In this document: positions 26,222 to 34,603 of the stretch, one piece after another
Layout of the letters: each line of letters starts with the position of its first letter
Numbering within the stretch: position 1 is the first letter of the stretch
NCBI RefSeq assembly: GCF_000511175.1
Contig: NZ_KI866530.1
Span: 298,912 to 362,911 of the forward strand
Reading direction: 5' to 3'
Length of the DNA stretch: 64,000 nt
Source of the DNA: Sediminibacterium salmoneum NBRC 103935
GTDB taxonomy: Bacteria > Bacteroidota > Bacteroidia > Chitinophagales > Chitinophagaceae
Made by a program: the position numbers and the translations under genes
The notes under the pieces: generated by a model
Told to the model about the DNA's origin: nothing
The model's database searches: none
What the model saw: the letters and a program-made list of their open reading frames with translations, nothing else

Positions 26222-27924
26222 GACTTACAGACTGGATTGTTTTAATTATTACGCTTACTGGCATTATTGCTTATGGTGTTTACAAAAGTAAGACCAGTAA
26301 AGACATGGAAGGTTATTTTCTGAGTAACCGAAATATGCCCTGGTATATTGTGCTGCTGAGTATCATGGGTACACAAGCCAGTGCCATTACTTTTCTCTCA
26401 GCTCCCGGGCAGGCATTTACCGATGGGATGCGTTTTGTTCAGTATTATTTTGGTATCCCCATAGCAATGGTGGTATTGTGTATCACATTCGTTCCGCTAT
26501 TCAGCAAATTGAAAGTGATTACTGCCTATGAATATCTTGAACAACGCTTTGATGTTAAAACAAGAACCTTTACATCAGCACTTTTTTTATTGTCAAGAGG
26601 ATTGTCTACAGGAATCAGTATTTACGCGCCTTCCATCATCTTGTCTTCCCTAATGGGTTGGGATATTTATTATACCAATATTGTAATGGGTGGATTGTTA
26701 ATTGTGTATACAGTTACCGGTGGTGCAAAAGCGGTGGCCTACACTCAGCAGATACAGCTAATCATCATTTTTATCGGGATGTTTATTGCAGGTTATCTGA
26801 TTGTAAAACATTTGCCGGAAAATGTAGGATTTAGTGAAGCGCTGGCAGTTAGTGGTGCAGCCGGGAAAATGAATGTGATTACAACCGGGTTTACTGAAAA
26901 CGGGTTTGACTGGAAAGACAGATATAATATTATCAGTGGTATTATTGGTGGTTTTTTTCTGGCTCTCTCTTATTTTGGTACAGATCAGTCACAGGTGGGT
27001 AGATACCTGACAGCCAAAAGTGAATCAGAAAGTAAGTTAGGATTACTCATGAATGGATTGGTAAAAGTACCGATGCAGTTTTTTATTCTTTTGCTTGGGG
27101 CACTGTTATTTACCTTTTATCAGTTTAATCCTTCACCTATTTTCTTTAACAGAGCTGCGGAGGATAAAGCTATGCAGACCTCTTACAGGGATTCATTGCT
27201 TCAAATAAGATATCAGTTTGAGGAGCAGCAATTTAATCAGCAGGCGAATAGCAAATTGTACATATTGAAATCTACACCCGCATTAAAAGATAGTGTGGCG
27301 TTGGGGGCTGAAAAATTGGCCACCCTTAAAAAAGAGTATAAAACCGTCATTAAAAAAGCAGTGCCTGCTGCAGATACCAATGATACCAACTATATTTTTT
27401 TAAGATTTGTGGTAGACTTCTTGCCAGCAGGGTTGGTGGGACTATTGATTGCCATTATTTTTCTGGCTGCCTGGGGGTCCATTGCTGCTGCGCTGAATTC
27501 GCTGGCATCCTGCACGATGGTAGATTTTCATAAGCGGTTTTTAAAGCAAAAACCTGAAACAGATCATGCAACGCAATCGTTGAAAGATTATCAGCTCTCT
27601 AAATGGTATACTTTTTTCTGGGGTATATTCTGCATTATCACCGCACAGTTTGCCACAGGCATGGGCAGTTTAATTGAAGCTGTAAATGTTTTAGGGTCGC
27701 TGTTTTACGGTGTTATTCTCGGGATTTTTTTAGTGGCATTTTATCTTAAAAAAATCGGAGGCACGGCTGTATTTTGGGCAGCGGTTATTGGCGAGTTGTT
27801 AGTGGTAGCATTATTCCTGCTGGATAAATACAATGTAATTGGGTTGGGCTTTTTATGGTTGAATGTAGCCGGTGCATTGGCTGTAATAGCTTTTAGTGTT
27901 GTTTTAGGTTTTTTAAAACGATAA
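26218..27924 (+). CDS. Sodium:solute symporter (SSS family)
   Basis: A 568-residue transporter with about 13-14 membrane segments. The N-terminus (LTDWIVLIITLTGIIAYG) and GTQASAITFLSAPGQAF are typical of SSS proteins, as is YFGTDQSQVGRYL. A hydrophilic loop at about 310-390 (charged, with PALKDSVALGAEKLATLKKEY) is longer than in PutP. It should import a solute with Na+. The position after a LmbE-type deacetylase and before an amylase suggests a sugar or sugar derivative, but this is inference. Confidence 0.92.
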   Translation: MRLTDWIVLIITLTGIIAYGVYKSKTSKDMEGYFLSNRNMPWYIVLLSIMGTQASAITFLSAPGQAFTDGMRFVQYYFGIPIAMVVLCITFVPLFSKLKVITAYEYLEQRFDVKTRTFTSALFLLSRGLSTGISIYAPSIILSSLMGWDIYYTNIVMGGLLIVYTVTGGAKAVAYTQQIQLIIIFIGMFIAGYLIVKHLPENVGFSEALAVSGAAGKMNVITTGFTENGFDWKDRYNIISGIIGGFFLALSYFGTDQSQVGRYLTAKSESESKLGLLMNGLVKVPMQFFILLLGALLFTFYQFNPSPIFFNRAAEDKAMQTSYRDSLLQIRYQFEEQQFNQQANSKLYILKSTPALKDSVALGAEKLATLKKEYKTVIKKAVPAADTNDTNYIFLRFVVDFLPAGLVGLLIAIIFLAAWGSIAAALNSLASCTMVDFHKRFLKQKPETDHATQSLKDYQLSKWYTFFWGIFCIITAQFATGMGSLIEAVNVLGSLFYGVILGIFLVAFYLKKIGGTAVFWAAVIGELLVVALFLLDKYNVIGLGFLWLNVAGALAVIAFSVVLGFLKR

Positions 27925-27956
27925 ACACTTATCTTACCGTATAAGATTGGGTAAAC

Positions 27957-29228
27957 ATGAAGTCATCTTTTCACGTAGTGCCATGGGCGCATACTGCTAC
28001 TTTATATGAAGTTAATATTCGACAATATACACCAGAAGGTAGTTTTGCTGCATTTGCAAAACATCTGCCAAGGCTAAAGGAAATGGGGGTTACCATACTA
28101 TGGCTGATGCCAATTACCCCTATAAGTATGGCTAACAGACAGGGGAGTTTAGGAAGTTATTATGCCTGTAGCAGTTACACAGATATCAATCCGGAATTTG
28201 GTAATAAAGAAGATTTTAAAGCATTGGTTGATAAAGCCCATTCCCTGGGATTGAAAGTGATTATTGACTGGGTGGCCAATCACACTGGTTGTGATCATCA
28301 CTGGACATTGGACCATCCCGACTGGATTATGCAGGACGAAGAGGGAAACTTCACTGAAAAAAATGGCTGGAAAGATGTGATTGATTTGAATTTTGCCGTT
28401 CCGGAAATGAGACATGAACTCATTAAAGCCATGCGCTATTGGGTAAGTGAATTTGATATTGACGGTTTCCGTTGTGATATGGCTCATTTGGTGCCAATTG
28501 ATTTTTGGCAGCAGGCAAGATTGAGTTGTGAATTAACCAAGCCCCTTTTCTGGTTGGCAGAATGTGAAGTGCAGGACTATCATCAGGTTTTTGATGCCAC
28601 TTATGCCTGGTGGTGGATGCATGAAACAGGAAGATATGCAGAAGGGAATAGCAGTTTACATGAAATAAGAAATGTATTACATGCTTATTCGCAATACCCA
28701 AGACATGCGATTAAATTATTTTTTACCTCGAATCATGATGAGAATAGCTGGAATGGTACCGAATACGAGAAATATGGTTCAGCGGCGCTTGCATGGTCGG
28801 TATTTTCTTTTACATGGGCAGGCATGCCCTTAATTTACAGCGGTCAGGAAAATCCAATGCTGAAACGTTTGGCTTTTTTTGATAAGGATTTAATTGAATG
28901 GAAGGAACAGCCTTCCCTGCATACTTTTTATCAGAAGCTTACCAGCCTGAGAATGAGAAATGCTGCCATTTACAAAGGCGAAACGCATATACTTCCTTCC
29001 GATCAGGATCACTCATTGATGGCATTTTTCAGAAGAAGCGGCAAAGAAATAGTTTTGGTATTGTTGAATGTTTCAAAGCATAACAGATTGCGAATTTCTA
29101 TTGACCATGACTGGTTAAAGGGAAGTTTCCGGAATGTATTTTCAGATTTGATATTTCAATTTAAGCAAGCTGAAAGCTTTGAATTGCAGGCAGGGGAGTA
29201 CCTGGTGTATGAGAAAATAATTGATTGA
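27957..29228 (+). CDS. Alpha-amylase family (GH13) glycosidase
   Basis: A 423-residue GH13 enzyme without signal peptide, so probably cytoplasmic. The conserved regions are VIIDWVANHTG (I), DGFRCDMAH with the nucleophile Asp174 (II), WLAECEV with the acid/base Glu202 (III) and FTSNHDENSW with Asp261 (IV). It should hydrolyse or rearrange alpha-1,4-glucans or maltodextrins. It starts 32 bases after the symporter and is followed by a strong bidirectional terminator. Confidence 0.93.
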   Translation: MKSSFHVVPWAHTATLYEVNIRQYTPEGSFAAFAKHLPRLKEMGVTILWLMPITPISMANRQGSLGSYYACSSYTDINPEFGNKEDFKALVDKAHSLGLKVIIDWVANHTGCDHHWTLDHPDWIMQDEEGNFTEKNGWKDVIDLNFAVPEMRHELIKAMRYWVSEFDIDGFRCDMAHLVPIDFWQQARLSCELTKPLFWLAECEVQDYHQVFDATYAWWWMHETGRYAEGNSSLHEIRNVLHAYSQYPRHAIKLFFTSNHDENSWNGTEYEKYGSAALAWSVFSFTWAGMPLIYSGQENPMLKRLAFFDKDLIEWKEQPSLHTFYQKLTSLRMRNAAIYKGETHILPSDQDHSLMAFFRRSGKEIVLVLLNVSKHNRLRISIDHDWLKGSFRNVFSDLIFQFKQAESFELQAGEYLVYEKIID

Positions 29229-29241
29229 TTGCTTCTTAACA

Positions 29242-29272
29242 AAAATCCCCGCATCAATTATGCGGGGATTTT
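29242..29272. terminator. Bidirectional intrinsic terminator
   Basis: A 13-bp perfect stem (AAAATCCCCGCAT/ATGCGGGGATTTT) has T-rich flanks on both strands. It separates the convergent amylase and HtrA genes and likely ends both. Confidence 0.9.
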
Positions 29273-29312
29273 ATTTTACTAGTTACCTTATTAAGGCAAG
29301 AAAATCTTTTTG

Positions 29313-30833
29313 TTATTCTTCAGTGATCTGCAGCGGGTAAGTATATCTTCCTTCAAATCCGGGATAGAATCCATCTATGCGGATGGTTCCGGTTTTTATA
29401 TTTCCCAGTGCAATCTTCAGTTCGTCGAGATTTACAATTTCTTTTCCGTTGATACCAGTAATAACAAAGCCGTCTTCCATGCGGCTCTTGCTTAGTAAGC
29501 CATTTCCTACTTTCTTAACTAATACACCACCCGGAACATCATTAGCAGTGGCCACTTTCTTGTCTAGGTTTACCAGTTCTCCTCCCAGTTTTTCAATCAC
29601 ACTGCTGCGTCTAACCAAATCGGTATTTCCTGCTTTATTTTTCAGCGTAATTGTTACAGAATTTTCCTTTCCACCACGCTTGTATTGTACTGTAACCTTA
29701 TCGCCGGGTTTGTAGCGGGCTACTTGTTCCTGTAATTCAGGACCACTGGTAATGTTAACACCCTGAATCTTCGTGATAATATCTCCTTTTTTTAATCCTG
29801 CACTTGCAGCAGCACCCCCTTCAGGAGTATCTGTAATATAAACACCTTCTCCTTCTTTGTAGGCAGTGCCTAACTCTTTTTCCAGTTCTCTCTTGGCTTC
29901 ATCAGATAAGTTTTCCTTTGGATAACTGATTCCGATATACGCTCTTTGAACCGTACCGAATTTAACTATATCGGTTACTATTTTCTTAACCATATTTACT
30001 GGGATGGCATAAGAGTAACCTGCATAAGATCCGGTAGGAGAAGCAATGGCAGAGTTGATGCCAATTAATTCTCCATTGGTATTGATAAGCGCGCCACCGC
30101 TATTGCCCGGATTTACTGCGGCATCGGTTTGAATAAAGGATTCAATTGGGTTGGCTCCCTGTCTTCCATTGATATCAATTGATCTTGCTTTTGCACTGAT
30201 AATGCCTGCAGTTACGGTTACGTCCAGACTAAAAGGATAGCCGATGGCCAATACCCATTGGCCTAATTTGGCGTCATCGCTATTGCCGTAAACAATATAA
30301 GGGAATGCCTTTCCTTCAATTTTAATTACAGCCAGATCGCTGTTTGGGTCCTGCCCAATTAATGTGGCTTTGTAGGATTTTTTATTGGCAAGCGTAACAT
30401 TAATTTCATCCGCTCCGTCAATCACGTGGTTATTGGTGACGATATATCCATCTTCTGTTATGATGACACCACTTCCGCTGGCTCTTTGTTCAGGCTGTAT
30501 TCTGGGGCCTCCGAAGAAATCGCCGAAATCATCACCGAACATATCCGAAAACGGATTACGCTGGCGTTGCGAACTGCTGATTTGTTTGGCCTTGGTTCTG
30601 GTTTTAATGTGCACAACGGCAGGGGTTCCCGTGGTGGCGGCTGCAGTAAAATCAATTGCATTGTTTGCCGCATTATTAGCACCACTCATAAATCCAGCAT
30701 AATTCACTGGTAATTTCCCTTGTTCCTGAATTCCAGCCTGTTGGTTCTCCATATATTTACCGTAGCCCCAAACACTAGCTAGGGCGGTAGAGGCACTAAT
30801 GCCTACGATCAGTAAACCATTTTTCCAATTCAT
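29313..30833 (-). CDS. Do-family serine protease (DegP/HtrA)
   Basis: A 506-residue periplasmic protease. An N-terminal signal or anchor (GLLIVGISASTALASVWGYG) is followed by the trypsin-like domain with the triad His136 (TNNHVID), Asp166 (NSDLAVIK) and Ser245 (NPGNSGGAL). Two PDZ domains follow (AAASAGLKKGDIITKIQG and, at the C-terminus, RMEDGFVITGINGKE). It should degrade or refold misfolded envelope proteins. The linker SSSQRQRNPFSDMFGDDFGDFFGG is the usual LA loop region. It is apparently monocistronic. Confidence 0.95.
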   Translation of the reverse strand: MNWKNGLLIVGISASTALASVWGYGKYMENQQAGIQEQGKLPVNYAGFMSGANNAANNAIDFTAAATTGTPAVVHIKTRTKAKQISSSQRQRNPFSDMFGDDFGDFFGGPRIQPEQRASGSGVIITEDGYIVTNNHVIDGADEINVTLANKKSYKATLIGQDPNSDLAVIKIEGKAFPYIVYGNSDDAKLGQWVLAIGYPFSLDVTVTAGIISAKARSIDINGRQGANPIESFIQTDAAVNPGNSGGALINTNGELIGINSAIASPTGSYAGYSYAIPVNMVKKIVTDIVKFGTVQRAYIGISYPKENLSDEAKRELEKELGTAYKEGEGVYITDTPEGGAAASAGLKKGDIITKIQGVNITSGPELQEQVARYKPGDKVTVQYKRGGKENSVTITLKNKAGNTDLVRRSSVIEKLGGELVNLDKKVATANDVPGGVLVKKVGNGLLSKSRMEDGFVITGINGKEIVNLDELKIALGNIKTGTIRIDGFYPGFEGRYTYPLQITEE

Positions 30834-30959
30834 ATGCGCTGTTTGTTTTAATAAATTTAATCAATTAATGTGCCTATTCAATAGCAAATAAACAAAGCTG
30901 TTTAATTGACAGTTGACCAATGACACCATTTAACAAATTTTTCCGAAAAAATGTCATCT

Positions 30960-31958
30960 TTACAAGCCTGTTAAGAATTCCATGGTATCTATTCCATCTG
31001 CATAGTCGCTCAGTCCGGGGGTTTGGGCATGGCCAAATGGGATTAATCCCATCCCAACGATACATTGAATGGCTTCGTCTTTTTGCAACTGCTCTATCAG
31101 CATTTGTCTGTTCTGATAGTAGGCAAAATGCAGTTGACTTACCGGTGAAAAGGGAGAAGCATTTTCTGTAAGCACCATCAGGTCATTGTTCATATAGTAC
31201 TTTCCCCCCATTATCAGTAAAGCCAGGTGATAGTCATAATTGTGTTTGTACTTGTGATAGTCAATAAATTCAGGATACTTCTTCAACGCAGCTAGCAAAG
31301 GTTGAAAATCATAATTTTCCGGCACATACACTTGTGTAACATTTCTGCAGCCTAAGCCAAAATACTGTAACACGTCATCTGCCAGCAAGGAAAGCGTTTC
31401 CTGCGATTCTGATCCATCCAGAATGGCAACAGAAGTTCTGTTTTTTCGGATGATATGGGGGTATTTGCCAAAATAATAATCAAAATAGCGGCTGGAATTA
31501 TTACTTCCTGTAGCAATATAGGCGTCCAGGCCTTTTAGCTTATCAGCAAAAGAAACCCAGTTCTGTATTCTTACGTCCCATTCGTACAATTTGGCTATCA
31601 GGTGCTTGATAAGTACCTCGTCTTTTGATGAGGGTTTAATTACACTGATATTTCCTGAAACAAATACACAAAGGAAGTCGTGGAAACCCACCAACGGGAT
31701 ATTGCCAGCCATTACAATGCCGACCTGCTTCGGATGGGATAAAGCGTCCGGAATCTGATATTGATTGGCCCATGCCGTTAAATTATCTTCATCAAGAAAG
31801 CTTTGGGCAATTTGTTCGCTGGCTTTATTAATGAACTCCGGAACAAACCATTGGTTTTCACGATATGCTCTTTCTTTTACTTCCTGCCAGTCGGGGGTAT
31901 TCGACAGAATATATTGACCTAATCGGGATAATAATCCAATTCGTTCTTGTAAAATCAT
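30960..31958 (-). CDS. LuxC-type acyl-CoA reductase
   Basis: A 332-residue protein of the LuxC acyl-CoA reductase family. IVMAGNIPLVGFHDFL, the GSNNSSRYF segment and YFGLGCRNVTQVYVP with the candidate catalytic Cys204 support this. Vibrio LuxC is about 480 residues, so this is a short form. It would reduce an acyl-CoA to the aldehyde with NADPH, although the Bacteroidota members have no bioluminescence role and the real substrate is not known to me. It is divergent from a ferredoxin gene, 61 bases apart, a pairing that suggests shared redox work. Confidence 0.85.
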   Translation of the reverse strand: MILQERIGLLSRLGQYILSNTPDWQEVKERAYRENQWFVPEFINKASEQIAQSFLDEDNLTAWANQYQIPDALSHPKQVGIVMAGNIPLVGFHDFLCVFVSGNISVIKPSSKDEVLIKHLIAKLYEWDVRIQNWVSFADKLKGLDAYIATGSNNSSRYFDYYFGKYPHIIRKNRTSVAILDGSESQETLSLLADDVLQYFGLGCRNVTQVYVPENYDFQPLLAALKKYPEFIDYHKYKHNYDYHLALLIMGGKYYMNNDLMVLTENASPFSPVSQLHFAYYQNRQMLIEQLQKDEAIQCIVGMGLIPFGHAQTPGLSDYADGIDTMEFLTGL

Positions 31959-31976
31959 TTGTCAACCGTATTTTTG
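31947..31976 (+). promoter_or_regulatory. Promoter for the ferredoxin gene, inside the 5' end of the reductase gene
   Basis: TTG at 31947-31949, 19 bases, then TATTTTTG at 31969-31976: an exact match to TTG-N19-TAnnTTTG. The start would be near 31983, about 37 bases before the ferredoxin ATG. On the minus strand TACTTTTG (31990 to 31983) is a candidate -7 for the divergent reductase, but its -33 spacing is poor. Confidence 0.55.
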
Positions 31977-32019
31977 GTACTGCAAAAGTAATTTTACAAA
32001 CCTAACAAACCCATTTCGT

Positions 32020-32367
32020 ATGGCAATCAAAATAACAGAAGAGTGTATCAATTGTGGGGCCTGTGAGCCAGAATGTCCTAATAATGCAATTTATGAAGGC
32101 GGAGTAGAGTGGGCTATTGCCGACGGTACTACCATCAAGGGGAGTTTTCAGTTAATGGACGGGTCAACGGTTGATGCAGACCAGCGTTTTGCTCCTATTA
32201 GTCTGGATACTTATTTTATTGTTCCCAATAAGTGTACTGAGTGTCAGGGATTTCATGAAGAACCACAGTGTGCGGCAGTTTGTCCGGTAGATTGTTGTGT
32301 TCCTGATGAAATGTATCAGGAAACGATTGATGAATTAATGGCTAAGAAGGCTAAAATGCATATTTAA
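32020..32367 (+). CDS. 4Fe-4S dicluster ferredoxin
   Basis: A 115-residue ferredoxin with two cluster-binding sets. The first is CINCGACEPECP near residues 8-19; the second is CTECQGFHEEPQCAAVCP near 70-87, with extra spacing between its first two and last two cysteines. It should carry electrons for a cytoplasmic oxidoreductase. It is divergent from the LuxC-type reductase and 16 bases ahead of ddl on the same strand. Confidence 0.93.
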   Translation: MAIKITEECINCGACEPECPNNAIYEGGVEWAIADGTTIKGSFQLMDGSTVDADQRFAPISLDTYFIVPNKCTECQGFHEEPQCAAVCPVDCCVPDEMYQETIDELMAKKAKMHI

Positions 32368-32383
32368 TTGCACAAATTATCAA

Positions 32384-33364
32384 ATGAAGCGAAAAGTTGC
32401 ATTGGTTACAGGAGGGTTGAGCGGAGAAGCGCAAATCAGTTACAAGAGTGCTTTAACGGTTGGCAATCATGTTGACCGGAATAAGTATACCGTTTATAAA
32501 ATTGATATCAATGCCTCTGGTTGGTGGTATGAAGCAGCTTCAGGTGAAAAACTACCCGTGGATAAAGCAGATTTTTCCATTGTGGAGAACAATGAAAATA
32601 TTGTTTTTGACGTGGCATTGATGTGCATTCATGGTACACCGGGTGAAGATGGAAAATTGCAGGGATATTTTGATTTGATTGGATTGCCTTATACCAGCTG
32701 TGACGCGGCCACTTCAGCATTAACCATGAACAAACGATATACCGTTGCGGTTGCTTCGTTTGGAGGTATTGCAGTAGCTAAGTCTATGCATTTGTTCAGT
32801 CATACACCTGTTCCCGCAAGCGAAATACTTTCCCAACTGCAATTGCCCTTGTTTGTAAAACCCAATAATGGGGGCAGTAGTATAGGTATGAGTAAAGTGA
32901 ACAGCGCAGAAGAACTGGAACCCGCTATAGTTAAAGCTTTCAGGGAAGATCACCAGATTCTGGTAGAAGAATTTATTGGTGGCAGAGAATTTACCATTGG
33001 AGTATTTAAGCAGGATGGTATAATTAAGGTTTTACCTATTACTGAAATAACAACCCAGAATGAGTTCTTCGATTTTGAAGCCAAGTATCAGGGAAAAAGC
33101 ATTGAAACAACGCCGGCGGTTATTGATGAAAAAATGAAAGCTTCTCTGGAAGCTGCAGCAAAAAGGGTCTATGAAATCTTCAATTGCAGAGGAGTAGTAA
33201 GGGTAGATTTTATTTACGACACAAAGCAACAGAAACCGTTTATGCTGGAAGTAAATACGGTGCCCGGACAAAGCGATGCTTCTGTAATCCCTCAGCAGGT
33301 GAGGGCAATGGGGATGAGTCTGACTGATTTTTATTCAGCGGTAATTGAGCAGGCATTTCACTAA
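32384..33364 (+). CDS. ddl: D-alanine--D-alanine ligase
   Basis: A 326-residue ATP-grasp enzyme that joins two D-alanines for peptidoglycan precursors. VALVTGGLSGEAQIS is the N-terminal motif, FVKPNNGGSSIGMSKV the ATP-binding loop, and CRGVVRVDFIYD with FMLEVNTVPG near the C-terminus holds the metal ligands and substrate site. Length is normal. It lies between the ferredoxin and a PASTA protein, on one strand with short gaps. Confidence 0.95.
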   Translation: MKRKVALVTGGLSGEAQISYKSALTVGNHVDRNKYTVYKIDINASGWWYEAASGEKLPVDKADFSIVENNENIVFDVALMCIHGTPGEDGKLQGYFDLIGLPYTSCDAATSALTMNKRYTVAVASFGGIAVAKSMHLFSHTPVPASEILSQLQLPLFVKPNNGGSSIGMSKVNSAEELEPAIVKAFREDHQILVEEFIGGREFTIGVFKQDGIIKVLPITEITTQNEFFDFEAKYQGKSIETTPAVIDEKMKASLEAAAKRVYEIFNCRGVVRVDFIYDTKQQKPFMLEVNTVPGQSDASVIPQQVRAMGMSLTDFYSAVIEQAFH

Positions 33365-33390
33365 ATTATTTCCTAAATTAATAATAGCAA

Positions 33391-34209
33391 GTGTTCAAAT
33401 TCATTACAGATAAACCACTTTGGGTAAACATCTTAACAGGGATAGGAATTATTCTTCTGTTAATACTTTTATTTTTTGGATCACTTGACTGGATAACCGG
33501 ATATGGCAAGTTTGAGAAAGTGCCCAATGTTGCCGGACAGCATATTATTGCTGCACAAAAATTACTGGAAGATCAGGGTTTTGAAGTAGTTATTCAGGAT
33601 TCAGTTTATATTGACACCATCGCCAAGCAGGCTGTAATTAGACAGTCTCCTGAAGCAGATGCCATTGTAAAAACAGGCAGAAGGATTTATTTAACGCTGA
33701 ACAGAACCATTCCGCCACAAGTGGAAATGCCCAATCTTACTGGTTTCTCAATCAGAAGTGCAGAAATGTATTTGCAAAGCCTTGGTTTAAAGCTGGGCTT
33801 TGTTACCTATAAACCGGATATAGCCCGTAATGCCGTTTTGGAGCAATTGATTAATGGAACTCCGGTTAAACCCGGACAGAAAGTTCCAATTGGTACAATT
33901 ATTAACCTGGTGTTGGGGAGCGGTATTGGCGGAGATGAATTGGATGTTCCTGATTTGGTTGGACTTACGCTTGATCAGGCAAGAGCAACGCTTACCGGTA
34001 TGAATATTAATATAGGCTCAATTATAGCAGCCGGTTCAGTAAGAGACTCTTCCACTGCTTTTGTTATCCGGCAAAATCCTCCTCTTTGGAGTGATGTTCC
34101 GGGGATAGATGGCAATCCTGCAAAAAATAAAATAAGATCCGGTCAATTAATCGACCTTTACATAAGTGAACAGGCACCGGTAAAAGATACCGTAAATCAT
34201 CATCCTTAA
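33391..34209 (+). CDS. PASTA-domain membrane protein
   Basis: A 272-residue protein that starts at a GTG. One membrane segment (ILTGIGIILLLILLFFGSL) at about 10-28 is followed by three PASTA repeats at about 42-108, 110-178 and 185-262, each starting with VPNVAG, MPNLTG or VPDLVG. PASTA domains bind peptidoglycan or muropeptides in penicillin-binding proteins and Ser/Thr kinases, but here there is neither a kinase nor a transpeptidase domain. The place next to ddl supports a cell-wall role, which is inference. Confidence 0.88.
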   Translation: MFKFITDKPLWVNILTGIGIILLLILLFFGSLDWITGYGKFEKVPNVAGQHIIAAQKLLEDQGFEVVIQDSVYIDTIAKQAVIRQSPEADAIVKTGRRIYLTLNRTIPPQVEMPNLTGFSIRSAEMYLQSLGLKLGFVTYKPDIARNAVLEQLINGTPVKPGQKVPIGTIINLVLGSGIGGDELDVPDLVGLTLDQARATLTGMNINIGSIIAAGSVRDSSTAFVIRQNPPLWSDVPGIDGNPAKNKIRSGQLIDLYISEQAPVKDTVNHHP

Positions 34210-34218
34210 TAATAATAT

Positions 34219-34527
34219 ATGCAAACAATAACTGTAGAAGAATTAAAAGCCAAACTAGATAGTGGAGAGCCAATTAATCTGGTAGATGTAAGAGAACCCC
34301 ACGAAAGAGCCGATTTTAATATTGGTGGAATGCATATACCACTGGGTCATATTCAAACCATGCAGTTGGATGAAATAGAACACCTGAAAAACGAACCTGT
34401 CTACATGTATTGCAGAAGCGGAAACAGAAGTGGACAGGCTTGTCTGATTCTGGAAACAGCAGGCTTCTCTAACCTGATTAATGTAACAGGTGGGATGCTA
34501 GCCTGGCAGGATCGCATAAAAGGTTAA
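34219..34527 (+). CDS. Single-domain rhodanese-like protein
   Basis: A 102-residue rhodanese domain. NLVDVREPHERADFNI is the CH2A-like motif and Cys65 in YCRSGNRSG is the active-site cysteine in a six-residue loop. It may carry persulfide sulfur. It follows the PASTA gene by nine bases and is followed by a strong terminator, so it is the last gene of the ferredoxin-ddl operon. Confidence 0.92.
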   Translation: MQTITVEELKAKLDSGEPINLVDVREPHERADFNIGGMHIPLGHIQTMQLDEIEHLKNEPVYMYCRSGNRSGQACLILETAGFSNLINVTGGMLAWQDRIKG

Positions 34528-34548
34528 TAAATTAACATCAATTTATAG

Positions 34549-34587
34549 AGCCCCAACCTGTATTATCAGGTATTGGGGCTTTTTTTG
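34549..34587 (+). terminator. Intrinsic terminator after rhodanese
   Basis: AGCCCCAA pairs with TTGGGGCT, with an inner CCTG/CAGG pair extending the hairpin, followed by eight T. It ends the ferredoxin-ddl-PASTA-rhodanese transcript. Confidence 0.88.
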
Positions 34588-34603
34588 TATTCAAATTATT
34601 TTT

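Noticed and set aside
30385-30713. Two overlapping plus-strand frames opposite the HtrA gene
   Set aside because: They are antisense shadows of a conserved protease coding region with no start signal or family likeness.
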